DNA from: Solen grandis
Taxonomy: Eukaryota > Mollusca > Bivalvia > Adapedonta > Solenidae
NCBI GenBank assembly: GCA_021229015.1
Contig: CM037777.1
Location: 27,281,002 to 27,345,001, forward strand
Direction: 5' to 3'
DNA length: 64,000 nucleotides
The notes below the pieces were generated by a model. The model ran no database searches, was not told the DNA's origin, and worked only from the letters and a program-made list of their open reading frames with translations. Positions 45,070 through 57,180 of this stretch are shown here, piece after piece. Position numbers and translations under genes: made by a program. Every line of letters begins with the position of its first letter. Positions within the stretch are counted from its first letter, which is position 1.

Positions 45070-46644
45070 TGGCTGGAGAAAATCTTAAATCAGACTTTAA
45101 TTGCAACAGTGGTAGATATTGATAACTTGAAAGTTAAACAATTAGTTGCTTGTTTGTGTACCTGCTTGACTTTAAATCATATTAATCACAATCTATTAAA
45201 AGGCAGCTTCAATATTTATTGATTTTGATAATTGATAAATAGATTTTGTGATGATAATAAATATATATAAAAAAACTAGTTTGATTAAGTGTTAATTTAG
45301 TATTCAACCCTGGGTGTGTTACAGAGTTGATACTGTTGCAGAACATTCTAATGCTTTTTCGGTCGACACTACCAGTTTTCTCAGATCCGAAGGACACCAA
45401 AATTTGGGAAGGGACTCCAGAATTGACATGCCAGGGGTTCCTTCTGGACACTTACTTTTCAATTAAAAGTAAATTGAACAGCCACTTTTTTTGTAAACCA
45501 ATGTAATCTTCTTTATAAAACATTCTTTTGGATAAATTGCCATGTTTTAAGCAATGGTTGTGTGAAGAAAGCCTGATGATCCTATATTATCCTAGTAATG
45601 TGACAGGGACTCCCTTATTTTCAGAAGGGACTCCTGAATTTCAAAGCAGGTCCTGGCTAAAATGTTAGTGTCAAACGCTGATGAAAATTGCAGCTTTGAA
45701 AGATTTCGTAACAATGTACCCTAGGTAACAACTTTCTTCCTCTTTTGGTTCATCTGTCCAGATAATTTGGGCCAGTAGGCTAAAGTTTGATGTGTATCAT
45801 TAAAAACTAGTCAAGGCTTAATTTTTTCTTCTTTATCAGAGGCCATTTATTGGCATCTTTCTCTCAGAAAACATCTTCAAATTAATGTTTTCCTAATATG
45901 GCTAATTAATACCCAAGTGTTTTTCTTTCCCCAAAATTGAAAAATGGTGCTTTCCCTCACGTAATATTGCATTTACCCTCACAATGCTGTGGGCACTTAC
46001 GTGACTGCCATTGCAAACAGTGTAGGTGCATCCATGCAGTCTGATCATGGTCTGCACTGTTTGATATAATCAGTCATTAAATTTTTAGGAAGCACCCCCA
46101 TTAACAGATAAACAGGAAATGGTACAGTTTCAGATTGAAGAAACGACAAGTCCAATTTAGAAACACATCGTAGTAAGTGTTAAGGCCCCTTCCGGGGACA
46201 TCATAAAAAAAGCCTGGTAATGAAATTAGTCTGGTTAATACAATGTCATATTCTGTGTGTGAGGAATCAGTCAAAGGAAGCTTCTTGTATGGCACAGTCC
46301 TAAACATTATTGCGATAAAATTATTTTACAAGCTTATTCACAGCCTCTTTTTACTTCTTGACTGCATGACCTTATTTTGTTTTGTCTGTAGCTGTCAAAA
46401 CCTTTTACTTAATCATGAAGACCTGTTGGCAACTGAGGTGAAGAAAATTGGGTCTTTCAACGCATCACAGTTTCTATTCAGACCAGGCAATCGAAATGAG
46501 ACTGAGTGAGGATCGGAAAATTATCCGATCTCTGGGTTTTACTTCATGTCCCTATGATGTGAAGTAGGTTTCCTGCTTCCCTGTTGATGGGAGACTCCTC
46601 TAGCTAATTTAGAATTGTTCACACATTATTATAGTACAAATGAA
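45070..46644. other. No firm gene; dispersed repeat and a weak exon-like segment
   Basis: Contains the repeat at 45359-45680. A splice-acceptor-like TTTTGTTTTGTCTGTAG precedes an open stretch at about 46392-46509 without recognisable similarity. Confidence 0.4.
45359..45680 (-). repeat. Dispersed repeat of about 330 bp, copy 2 (reverse)
   Basis: Reverse-complement relative of 22911-23240. Shared words include AAAAGTAAATTGAACAGCCA, GGGACTCC and GTGTCAAACGCTG at the end. Confidence 0.6.
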
Positions 46645-47106
46645 TTAACTCTTTACAACATAGAGACTCATTTTGATGCATTGGCAAACAGAGCAGACTC
46701 CTACAGGAGCTGTCTTAACCCTTTCCCTCATAGAGGATACCATGAAAAGACCTATGCGAACAGTATAAAACCAGATCAGCCTGCGAGTAACTCGCAGGCT
46801 GATCAGGTTTTATGCTGTTCGCTGCTCCTCAGTGGTCTGGAAATGAGGATTTTACAATTAAATTTGGTAAGGTTTAACTGTGGTTTTCTGCAGATCAGGC
46901 TTTATGTGGTACCTACTGAGTGCGTCAAAATGAGTCTATATGAGGGAAAGCCGGTTACGATCAGGGTCTCCTCTGATTGTAGCTCAGGCTACACATTCTG
47001 TGTGGCAACGGAAAATCCATTATTTCATACATCATTTTAAGTTCAGTAAATTAATATTCATCAAATCATTAATTAGTTCATGAATATTCATTTGGTAAAG
47101 GGCTAA
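46645..47106 (+). mobile_element. TTAA MITE, family B, split by a family A insertion
   Basis: The left tip TTAACTCTTTACAACATAG and GCAAACAGAGCAGACTCC match family B. The right part (ATCAGGGTCTCCTCTG, then ATGAATATTCATTTGG and TAAAGGGCTAA) resumes after the inserted family A copy at 46715. Confidence 0.65.
46715..46956 (+). mobile_element. TTAA MITE, family A, copy 5 (nested)
   Basis: TTAA at 46715-46718. Ends at GAGGGAAAG then CCGGTTACG, so the right tip is damaged. It is inserted within the family B copy. A plus-strand ORF running through both elements is not a gene. Confidence 0.8.
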
Positions 47107-47935
47107 AAAAACTAATGCAGCTTTGTCTTCTGCTGTTTGGAAATTTGGTGTGCTGGCATTCTTGATTCTGTTTTTTAACAAGTTTCAGAACCTGCTGGCT
47201 TTTACCACTGAAATTATCTTGTATGTTAATTGGATAGTCATGTTATTTTCCTCTTAATTAGAGAGGAGTTAATTAGTTTTAGGCTTTAGCAGAGTTTTGT
47301 ATATAGTTTAACAAGTTGAAGGTCTTGTTAAGTCTTGTAAAGTCTCATTATGAGTTGTTTTGTCATACAATGATGGCAAGAATAATATACTAAACTCAAT
47401 TTGTAAAGCAAAACTCTTGTAATTGCTTCATTTAAAACCTAAATGTATGTAGATTGCTGGGAGATGACATAGGAAATGAAAGAGAAATAAAAGAGAGGGC
47501 AAAAAAAGGGAAGGAAGGGAAGAGAAGACAGCAGACTGCAAATAATTAATAATGAAGTCAAGACAGAATAGAATGTTAGATGATAGAACAAAGAAAGGAA
47601 TAAAAATTATTAAAAGAAGGGAGTAAAATGTGAGGAGAGGGCATTAATACTGTCTTGAAATAATATGTTTGTCAAGTATATTTGTCATCTTCTTGTCATT
47701 TCATGCACAGGTGGCCACATTTACTGACTTAGCTGTCTGGTCATAAATTGCTCGTAAATCAGTTCCTGTAACCAACATAAAGGTTTTATTTCCAATGTAG
47801 AAACCCTGCAGGGCAACAGATTGGGTTTCATTGATGGCCAAGATCATTCATGTTTATCATAATGTGATACAGTGTGTACATTAGTGTTTTTGTTTTTACA
47901 TGGGAACACCTCAGATTGATCTGTAGTTTTCAGCC
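47107..47935. other. No gene recognised; purine-rich patch
   Basis: AT-rich, with a purine-rich stretch at about 47470-47645 (many GAAAG, AGGGAAG words). No exon. Confidence 0.4.
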
Positions 47936-48178
47936 TTAACCCTTTCCCTCATTATAGACTCATTTTGACGCGCTCAGTAGGTACCACATAAAGCCTGATC
48001 TGCAGAAAACCGCAGTTAAACCTTACCAAATTTAATTACAAAATCCTCATTTCCAGACCACTGAGGAGCAGCAAACAGCATAAAACCTGATCAGCCTGCG
48101 AGTTACTCGCAGGCTGATCTGGTTTTATGTTGTTCGCATAGGTCTTTTCATGGTGTCCTCTATGAGGGAAAGGGTTAA
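47936..48178 (-). mobile_element. TTAA MITE, family A, copy 6 (reverse)
   Basis: TTAA at 47936-47939 and 48175-48178; reverse orientation like copy 3. Confidence 0.85.
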
Positions 48179-48187
48179 ACAAAATAA

Positions 48188-48300
48188 TAGTTACAGTCCC
48201 AGTGCCTGAGTGGTTAGAGCATCCTCTGCATAACTGGGTGGTCGTGGGTTTGATGACTGTCCACGACTTATCAGAGTTGTTATGAACGGGTATATCTTAA
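48188..48300 (+). mobile_element. tRNA-like SINE remnant next to the gap
   Basis: GTGCCTGAGTGGTTAGAGCA (A box) and GGTCGTGGGTTTGATGAC (B box) with normal spacing. The cloverleaf does not close well, so a SINE head is likelier than a tRNA gene. The repeat may explain the nearby assembly gap. Confidence 0.5.
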
Positions 48301-48354
48301 ACACACTTAGGCATAATAAGGATTGGCAGTCTTAACACACCTACTTACTTACAA

Positions 48355-48454
48355 NNNNNNNNNNNNNNNNNNNNNNNNNNNNNNNNNNNNNNNNNNNNNN
48401 NNNNNNNNNNNNNNNNNNNNNNNNNNNNNNNNNNNNNNNNNNNNNNNNNNNNNN
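48355..48454. other. Assembly gap (100 N)
   Basis: Exactly 100 N, the usual placeholder for a gap of unknown size. The ORF spanning it is meaningless. Confidence 0.99.
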
Positions 48455-49654
48455 GGCCTATCATTATATCACTTTACTAATCCCAAAGTATGGTCATCAT
48501 TATCAATAAATTATTGTTGGCCATTACTATAAAGAAAAAAAGATGGCTTGCTACAGGGATTATCATCATGTAATCGAAAAAATAGCTCCAATATGCATGT
48601 ATCGCCATATCATTTTATCTGAGTGAGAAAATCACTAATGACGTCAGAGTGCAGTTGTTTCTCACATAAGTTCATAGTTATATCCCTCCTGGTTTATAAA
48701 GGTTTAGTGAGGATGTCAGCAGTTGTCAAGTACAGAGTGACTGTATTACTGCATTTAATATGGGATCACCTTTATCACTTCTGTTAATTCTGTTGTCTGG
48801 GTCACGGTTACGAAATGTTTGTTTGGAAAATATCACCGTCTTAATTAAACTTTTGATGTCGCAATATGAAGATGTCGTTTTAAAACAATTCTCTTTATTT
48901 CAAACTAAATTTTAACTATTCTATTTGTAGAGTCGACGGCACAGCTATCTTTGGCAAATACATATTAAATATTTACGATATCATGACTTAATACATCCAC
49001 GACCATACTAGTGCCATATTTATCAAGACTTAAACATAATATTTCTGCAATTTTAAACTATAAAAGTCTTGGAAGAAAGACGTGATCAAGGAAACCATTG
49101 GTTGATGTTCCTCATACCTCTCCCATGTTACATGCCCCCTTGCAATCATTTGAAGACATTGTGATCGTTTTTTCAAGGTCTTTAGAATAAAAATAAAATA
49201 TGTATCGAACGGAAAATCTATAAAAGATTATCACCAATCCTTATATGAATCATTACAGATTCAAAATCGTAATAACCTATATATGTAATTAACTAAGCAT
49301 TTTCACTAGATTTTTGTTTAATACTTACTCGTTTATACTAAGAACAACGTGCATGCGTCAACCAACGAAATGGAGGGTCAACACCGACAACATGACCTTG
49401 AGCTGTGATTTTGACATAACTTCTATATATAAGGTTTTCGTATAAAAACGAGTACTACCTGGTATTTAACATTATCGGCACGAAAAGATATTGCTTAAAT
49501 ATATCTTTAAATTATTTTCCTCGGTGTCACAGATGACACCTATGCTCTGGGAGCTTCATATTGCCTGATAAAGCAATACTCTGTTAGAAAGCTAAGCTCC
49601 TCAGTTTCAGATTGCAAACTTATAAGAATTAGATTGAGTCCATTCTGCAAAGTG
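48455..49654. other. No gene recognised
   Basis: AT-rich DNA without a coding pattern. Confidence 0.4.
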
Positions 49655-50060
49655 ATCAAAATGGGATATTAATCAAAATGAGGTTCTGTCGACCTTGCAA
49701 GTTACCAAACTGAGGTTCAGTCGACCTTGCAAGTTACCAAAATGAGGTTCTGTCGACCTTGCAAGTTACCAAACTGAGATTCAGTCGACCTTGCAAAGTA
49801 ACCAAAATGAGGTTCTGTCGACCTTGCAAGTTACCAAACTGAGGTTCAGTCGACCTTGCAAACTAACCAAAATGGGTTTTGTCCACCATGAAAACTTATC
49901 AAATCAAGGCTTTTTCCAACTTACAAACCTATCGAAATGGGTTTTGTCTACTTTGCAAATTGATCGAAAAGGGATTTAGCCCACCCTGCAAACTTATGGA
50001 ACAGATGTTGTCCACTTTGGAAGTTATCGAAACATGGTGTAGTTTACCTTGCAAATGAAA
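49655..50060. repeat. 32-bp tandem repeat with two alternating variants
   Basis: Units with GTCGACCTTGCAAGTTACC recur every 32 bp (GACC at 49691, 49723, 49755 and on). They alternate between AAAATGAGGTTCTG and AAACTGAGGTTCAG versions, a 64-bp higher-order unit. Copies after about 49860 decay (GTCCACC, GTCTACTTTG). Confidence 0.85.
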
Positions 50061-52368
50061 TTGTTAATTACGTGAGGTTTTGTTTAATGGAAATGTTTTT
50101 ATTATAGATTGCAAAATACATGAAAGGTATTATTAACCATATATAAAGAGCTGAATGCATTAGTAAGTTCATTTAGGCATTACAAAACCCAACATTAAAG
50201 AAATAGCTGCCTTGGTCTTTAGTAAGATTTCATATACCACCTCAATGATTTAATTTTGTCAACATATTTTATCAACAGCAGTTTGTTGCTACTGTAAGGA
50301 TTTATTTTTATATACCGATGTTAATATAACGCGTTTCTATAGGCTGAACTTGAAATATACATCCTTTTTCATCACAACTATGTACATGAAGTATTTAATT
50401 TTGAGCATTATACAAGCCCTTAACGCCCAACGACTCCTTCGTTGGTGTTTTGACATAGTTACTTAAGTACCCATTGTTGTGATTTATATTCAAAAGTTAC
50501 TTAGATATGAGCAGTCAGCCACCCCCTTTGTTGTATACATGTACTTAAATCACGTATTACAATTACTCGTGGGAAATCAGTTGCGATACCATCGCTAACT
50601 TAAAAAGTATATAAATGTCAACCCGAGTGATTACCGCCGAATACAGGTAGAAAAGATGGATATACGAGGTAAAATTATGAACTAATTTTAAACCTTTGTG
50701 CATGCATTAATACCTTTCAACGCTTGCTTCGTCATGTATTTAACGTTTAGTATAAAGATCCTGTTACAAATAGCCTTTTCCCTACATGGTTGCCATAGTG
50801 ACGGTTGAACACATATATTTGTTGTATAAATCCCGGATATGTCACTGGCTTATATTACAGTCTCGTTATAGGACAATTTGTTTGACTAGTTTATTATCAG
50901 TACCTTAAATGATGAAAAAGTGATTACCACTTTTGAAAGTTGGCCACATTTAGTGTTAATTTGTTTGAAATTAATTGGAGGAGGATGTTTATCTTACTCA
51001 CTGATGTGGACTTTTTCTATAAGAACATACGCATACGAGATATTAAAGTCATTTATTGCTTTTTATATTTTTACACAGTCAAAAGGGACCGTCTTTACAT
51101 CTGCCTTTCTCCTGTTTATAGTACACCCTATGATCTTAATTAACAACTCATATGTTACATTTCTTTCGAAATTATCGTCAGGATTATGCATTGAATACCA
51201 TTTGAGTAGTCGGTCTATAGTATATAAACAAGTGCACACCCTGGGGTTTTGCAGTTCTTTACCCGGTAGTGTGAGTTTGAATCAAGTCATTGGAATGTCA
51301 TTCAATTCTCTATCATTTGAAGTGACACAATTTTGAATAGAAATATTAGCGTTGTCGTAAAATGAGACTTCAAATCGTTTCATTTACTTTTATAATTATC
51401 CTTTAGATCTCCCATGCATGTACATCGCGTGTTAATTGCCATTTACTCATTCGGGAGAAATAAATGTTTAGCACGTGCTGTAGAAGAAAAAAATGAACGG
51501 GGCATTTTGCAAATTTAAGACTAGGCCATCACGTGTTATTCTACACGGGACAAATGACTGTGTGAAATTTGAGTACTGTTAGATACATTTTTATACGAGA
51601 ATATTCTGAATAAAGAGTCTACACGTATCATTCAGACAGAACTTTGCTGTTGACATGTATGCGTTCTGGCAATAATTTATTGCGTCTTTTAATCATATTG
51701 ACAGCCCCATGCCGACCCAACCCCCCCCCCCCCCCCCCCCCACACACACACACCCTTTAGAAGAGTCCGATCGAAAATGTGTTAGACGATTATTCGCCAA
51801 AAACCCCCCAAATTGAAATAGTTTTATTTTATTTTTAACTGAAAACAAGCTGCGAAAGAAACATCACTGTATACAACAACTGCTATTACCTTCGCAGTCA
51901 CTACCTGAATAACTATATTTTGATTCTAATACATTCAATCTGGCCTTAAAAAGACTGTTAAACGCTATATATTATAATTGAAAAGTAGCTACAGATAGGG
52001 CGTTCTAATCTTTCAAACAGTACGGTTCTTAATTACACATTAGAAGACATGAATCGGGTGTAAATTATTTATGATCTTCGGTGTCGTTTTGAAAATGAAT
52101 AGGAACATTTGATCTACAGTGTATCGAAATTCGCTTAGTTTTTAATCCTATAGAAGTATACCAATGAATGTTCGAATTACAGTTTATTGTACCCGCTACA
52201 TATACTACTGTGCTAAAATAAAAACATTTTACTCAAAAAAGGAAACTATTAACATTGCTAAATATGAAACACGTATACTATCAGTCTTATTCTAAGATTG
52301 GGTGATATTATGACGTAGCTATATAGAAGAGTTGGACCCATGTAAAATACAGAAAGCGAAGTGGTTAC
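50061..52368. other. No gene recognised; poly-C/CA tract
   Basis: AT-rich. A C run with CA repeats lies at about 51719-51752. The plus-strand ORF at 50920-51336 starts with GTG and encodes a featureless hydrophobic sequence. If the exon at 52369 is real, part of this is its first intron (minus strand). Confidence 0.4.
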
Positions 52369-52781
52369 CTTTGAGACAAGAGAAGACCCATGTCTTTGTC
52401 ACCATAGTTAATTAGGTGCATTATGTCCGGAACCCCGATCCCCGGCGGGCTTGTCGGGCTCACCCCCGGGCTGACACCCGGACTCACTCCCGGCGGCACC
52501 GGTGACGCTCGGGCACTTAATGCTGTTGGAAGACGCTGACTGAGAGCCGGACTGACCGGCGAAACCGGCGAGACTGGAGAAACCGGAAGTGACGAACTGA
52601 GAGACGGACTCGCCGGTGGCGGTTGAGCGATTGTGTAGTATATCACAGGCATGTCTGACCCTAGTGATGTCATTGACGTCATAGATGAAGCCATCGACGG
52701 CAGAGACGTGAACGTCGGAAAAGATGGCACCGACGGCAGCGTCGGCAGAGCCAACGCTGTCGGTGTCGGTGTTAATCGCAT
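52369..52781 (-). CDS. Putative first coding exon, Ser/Pro-rich protein of unknown family
   Basis: Minus-strand exon from ATG at 52781-52779 to a splice donor CAAAG|GTAACC (52369/52368). The first in-frame ATG is chosen; the open frame extends upstream to 52895 without another Met. The product is low-complexity: MRLTPTPTALALPTLPS, then Ser/Met-rich, then PVSPVSPVSPVSP and GVSPGVSPGVSP repeats. It closes with a more structured end, GVPDIMHLINYGDKDMGLLL. The exon is strikingly GC- and CpG-rich (52430-52640) against AT-rich surroundings, as expected at a gene start. A possible acceptor (ACTTCTGTTTAG|AG) lies near 52920, so a non-coding exon may precede it. Such N-termini are common in transcription factors, but no family is recognised. 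No further exon was found. Confidence 0.55.
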
Positions 52782-53507
52782 GACGTCCAGTTTGACGTTT
52801 GGGTTTGTTTTGAAGTTTGAAACTTCAAACTTTAAGCAACAGTTTAAAGTGTTCCTTGCAGACTCCTCCGGGAAACCATGAAATGATTTGCACACGTCAC
52901 ACCTCGAATATCACAGTATCTCTAAACAGAAGTCTAAAAATGTTATATCATCTAAGTTTCTTCTGAAATACTTAGCTTTATCTTCCTATTTTCATCCGTC
53001 CTTAATGCACTTTACCATACACAGGATTTCTAATGATTAATAATAATAAAAATACACAACTCTCAATGAAATAAGAAATATCCAATTTTCTTGTATAAGT
53101 TGAATGTGCTAAGGAAACCGAGTTATGCCCTAATTTGTATACATAAAATATCTGATAATGATAGCAAAATTAGCAAATATCCATGCAAGCGTGGTATCTT
53201 GTCAACAAGAAAAAACTCGATCTTTCGTTGTCAAGTGCCTCATGAAAATTCATTCTACCTCAACGGGTTTCTTCTCCCAACATGTTCAACCATAAACTGA
53301 TAACGAAGATTCTCTTTATCTCATTCGTTTATGTATACAGGCCTGTCTTCTAGATCTTTACTTATAAGAGGATAAAAACTTTTTTATCTTTTCAAGATAA
53401 CGCTTCCCTTTGCTTGCCGATTCTTCCCTTGAAACACTCACTGATAAAACAAACGTGTATTATGCAAACAAATATAATCCACAGTTCAATATCCTTCAGT
53501 TTAAGTA
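52782..53507. other. Upstream DNA of the minus-strand exon
   Basis: Presumed 5' UTR or upstream intron of the 52369-52781 exon; otherwise AT-rich with no recognised feature. Confidence 0.35.
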
Positions 53508-53714
53508 TCAATAATTTTTAACTGACAAGTGACAGGCAGGGGCCACCGTACCGTCCAGCGCGAAGCCCGGAACAACTACTGTAGTTGTCACTCGAACTCG
53601 TCCAAGATTCCAGACTGTGACACCACCTTCTGTTCTGATTTTGTCCGTTTGATGGCGTACAGACAAGTCAATTTTATCAATCTCCACATGTGACGTCGCA
53701 TGAATTATGGGTAA
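53508..53714 (-). other. Coding-like, CpG-rich patch of unknown nature
   Basis: The minus strand reads openly through HVEIDKIDLSVRHQTDKIRT, then GGVTVWNLGRVRVTTTVVVP and FALDGTVAPACHL, ending at a TGA. No in-frame ATG exists, so it would be an exon or a pseudogene piece. TGACGTCG/CGACGTCA at about 53690-53698 gives a CRE-like site at its upstream side. It could be the promoter/CpG region and leader of the minus-strand gene, an exon, or a fragment of a repeat. Amino-acid composition (alternating V/T, few rare residues) looks protein-like. Confidence 0.3.
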
Positions 53715-53729
53715 TTTATACAAACGCAC

Positions 53730-56700
53730 GTGTATCTTGCTATCACTTGCTATTGTCTATCTCATCATTAAAACAGCCGGGTCACTTCATTAAAACAGAC
53801 TCATCGCGACAAAGATTTATTGAATCCTAGCACCGAAATTGTATATAAATCTATAACCCGACCGCATGTAAATGTCTCTTTCGAAATCAACCAAGTATAT
53901 AAATACAAAACTATTAATTAAATCCGCTTCATCGAAAATACACCACGATACTGTTTTTTGCGAGACTCTCGCCAGTTTTTACTCCCTTCTACTGACGTAG
54001 CTAGCCACATTTTAAGTGTTATCTGACAAATTCGTGATTTTATATAGCTAATATTCTGGGTCCCTTTTCACCATATATTTAAGTAAACAAGCGGCGCTCA
54101 TCTATTTGATTAAGTTTAGATCTACCCGACTCAAGGGTTACTAAAATGTAAATAGACACGCACCGTTGAACCTTTTTTTTTCGTCGTGGCCACTTATTTT
54201 ACGGAATAATAATATAAAGATTTCTTCCGAGATAAAGTAGAAATAACACTAGATATGTTTTTGATAAAAAAAAATGAAATGAACATTTGAATGTAATCCA
54301 TTTATAGCGGACAAAATGAGTATCTAGGCTTTAACTAGCATGTATAAATGCAATAGAATGGATATTTTTCAGGGTCGGTTTATTTGTATTTATTTTCGGC
54401 TGGGTAGATTAAAATGCCATAGTATAAATGCGATATTTGTAGCTATAGATGATGGGGAAATAAATCAGAGCGTGTTACTTTATGGCGTAAAATTTGTTAT
54501 TAAAATACCTGAGAGTGAGGCTCGGGCGTAAATACGTATCTAACTTATTTTTTCGTGTTTATAAGCCTAGATTTAATGAGTGTGCATTGAGTGTACATAT
54601 AATGTGAGCGTGCATAGGTGATCGTTTATCTATCTTTATTGATAAACTCAACATCTCGAGAGACATACGGAAAACTAAAGATGCTGTCAAATATATATAG
54701 ATGTTAGACAGCAATTTTGTTATATACAGATAACTAAGTTAATGTTGGGACGTCATTAAATAAAGACAAGATAAAGAGCTGTGTTGTCTGACAGTTGATG
54801 TACGTAGTATTTGGGCTCGTTTCTAGTCATTAACTCTCTGGTTCGAACACCGGTCTGCGATCGTGTCGGGGTTCGATGGTCCATCATACAGTTTGCATTT
54901 CTCAAGGTACATGTGAACATCGAATTATTCCAACAACAATGGCTACAAACACAGTAATCCATCCACATCCCTGAGCATATAAAGACTTTGTTTCTCAATA
55001 TTTGTAACTTTTTTTCTTTCCTTTTTTATTTTTATTTATTTATTGCATATTTTTGTTTCGATTATCAAATATTGCATGGAGAGACCCCCTCCCTCCCCCT
55101 ACCCATAACCGTTGTATAACTTTATAAGGAACTCCCAGCGTGAACAGTGTAAAATTTATTAAATGTTGCTATATTTAACTTAGATGTATGTTCCCTATCG
55201 CACATTTTATCATATTACAACCACCGATGAATTCGCACGTTGGGATGTAAATATATCCGTCAAAACATAAAATTTGTGTCTGGAAAATACACTGATAATG
55301 CTCAAGATTAAAGCAATTTGTTATCGTCTGCGATTTGGGATATAGGTATAGACACGATAAATTTCTTGAAATACTTATTTATAGCAAGCTAAGTAAAACT
55401 TATTTTTTTACTTGAAATCTTAGATGGAAAGAAAAAATCAATATACGACATTAGTGCACGAGATGTAAACAATATTCTTTAGATAAAGACTGGCGATATC
55501 ACTGTTGTCACGGTTGCAAGTACGTTTCACTGCATGGTATGATCAATGTATCATCATAAAAAATCTGAGACGAAGTCAAGGAGAAAGAGTAATTTGATCA
55601 ACTGGTTTAAAACTGGAAAATCTTGATATTTGACTATCTATGAAATGTTGCTCTATTGGACGAGGGGAATAGGTCTGAAAAGAGACCATACTATATTTAA
55701 ATATTGGTGTACGCTGAAGATACCGGCCGGACAGGTCTTCTCGTTTTATTGGTGACAGCCGGTTTGCTTGTTGGTACTGTACGACGTTTAATGGGAGCTT
55801 GAGGAATTCATGCGTCTCCTTCAAGATTTGACCTGGGAGTCAAATGGGTTGATGTGGCTTTTACAGATCACGTGCTCAGATAGACTGATATTAAACACGC
55901 TTTGTAGATAAACTGCTTCGCGAAATTATTATTCTTTGTATTAAACGTCGCTTCCGTGAATTAGCCAGTCTCAATTGGAGCATTTCGGGAAATTCCGTCA
56001 TCAATCACGGTGAATCATTTCATCACTGCAACGAGTCTCTACGATAATCGTACGAAGGATTCCGGAGAAAGGCGGAGTAACACAGTTGTCGTCTGCTAGT
56101 AACCACCCATCTGACTATATAACGAACCTCTGATTACCGGACATATAATTTTAAAGAAACTGACCGTTTATTTCAGTTCGTCTAATCATAATTTACCCCA
56201 TATCCATTGCACTCTATTTTTTTTTAATATTATTGCCTTTTGATATCGGTAACTTTATTAAATCTTTCTTTATATATGTTTTAATGTATAACATACCCGA
56301 TTCCTCAGTTCTTCAGTCTGTTTAAGTACAAGCAATTTGAAATATATTTCAATGCTCGACAGTAAATATCATTTTATTGAGTAAATGTAAAAATGAATTA
56401 TCTAGATGATTATCGATGAAAAAGATTGTTATTATTTCCAAATTATAAGTTACATGTATAGGATTGGGAAACTTTCTCCATTTTCTGGTTGTTTGCTTTG
56501 GGTTTGGCGTCCCTTCAACAGTATTATAGTCATTTTTCAAGCGGTATCTACATAATGAGATCATACTAAGTGCTGCCTCTTTGCAACATCAGCATATGAT
56601 GCTGCATTCAGTTTGCACCTTAACCTGACATCGCACCAACCAGTCCTTCATCAGTACCAGCTTAACAACAACTTGTATAACTTCGAGGCCGCTGATCGAA

Positions 56701-57180
56701 CCCACGACCTTCAAGATGCCGAACTGATACTCTTATCACACGACCTGCCTATCATTTTAACTGCAACATCTATCTTCAGCAAAAGCAGCTGTAAACTTTA
56801 TGTAGACACCATCTCTGGTGGTATACAGATCAATCGGAATCATGGTGTCCTTCTTTTAATTTTTGAAGACAGTAATTTATTTCTTTTCAAGTTTTAATTA
56901 TTTCTGTCTTCAACAGTACTTTAACAAACCTACTTGGTACACAACCTGGGAAGAATAACTGTTCACTGGAATATTATTGAAAAATCTATCATTAGATTAG
57001 ATTAGACCAATCTTCTTTATTCACAAGTTTCATAAGATTAGATAGCCACCCATTCATCGATAATTACAATAATCATCAGTAACCTTTGAATCTTTTTTTT
57101 TTTTTTTTTTTACAAAAAAAGCAATTTCATTTCATTGGGGTCCTTGGTACATGTCTCATTATAAAGGTCATTACACGTGA
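53730..57180. other. No gene firmly recognised
   Basis: AT-rich DNA. A minus-strand tRNA-like SINE head lies near 56660-56745 (GATCGAACCCACGACC is the complement of a B box). A minus open frame at 55576-55824 lacks an ATG start and has no recognisable domain. GC is locally higher at 55950-56110. Confidence 0.4.

Noticed and set aside
46615..47040. 141-codon plus-strand ORF
   Set aside because: Entirely inside the nested TTAA MITEs; the same peptide appears in other MITE copies (for example 33708-33944 and the end of 44246-44446).
48323..48532. ORF spanning the N gap
   Set aside because: Includes 100 unknown bases; not interpretable.
50920..51336. 138-codon plus-strand ORF
   Set aside because: Starts with GTG, is hydrophobic and has no recognisable domain or splice context; likely chance.
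56613..56897. 94-codon plus-strand ORF
   Set aside because: Overlaps the complement of a tRNA-like SINE head; no independent support.
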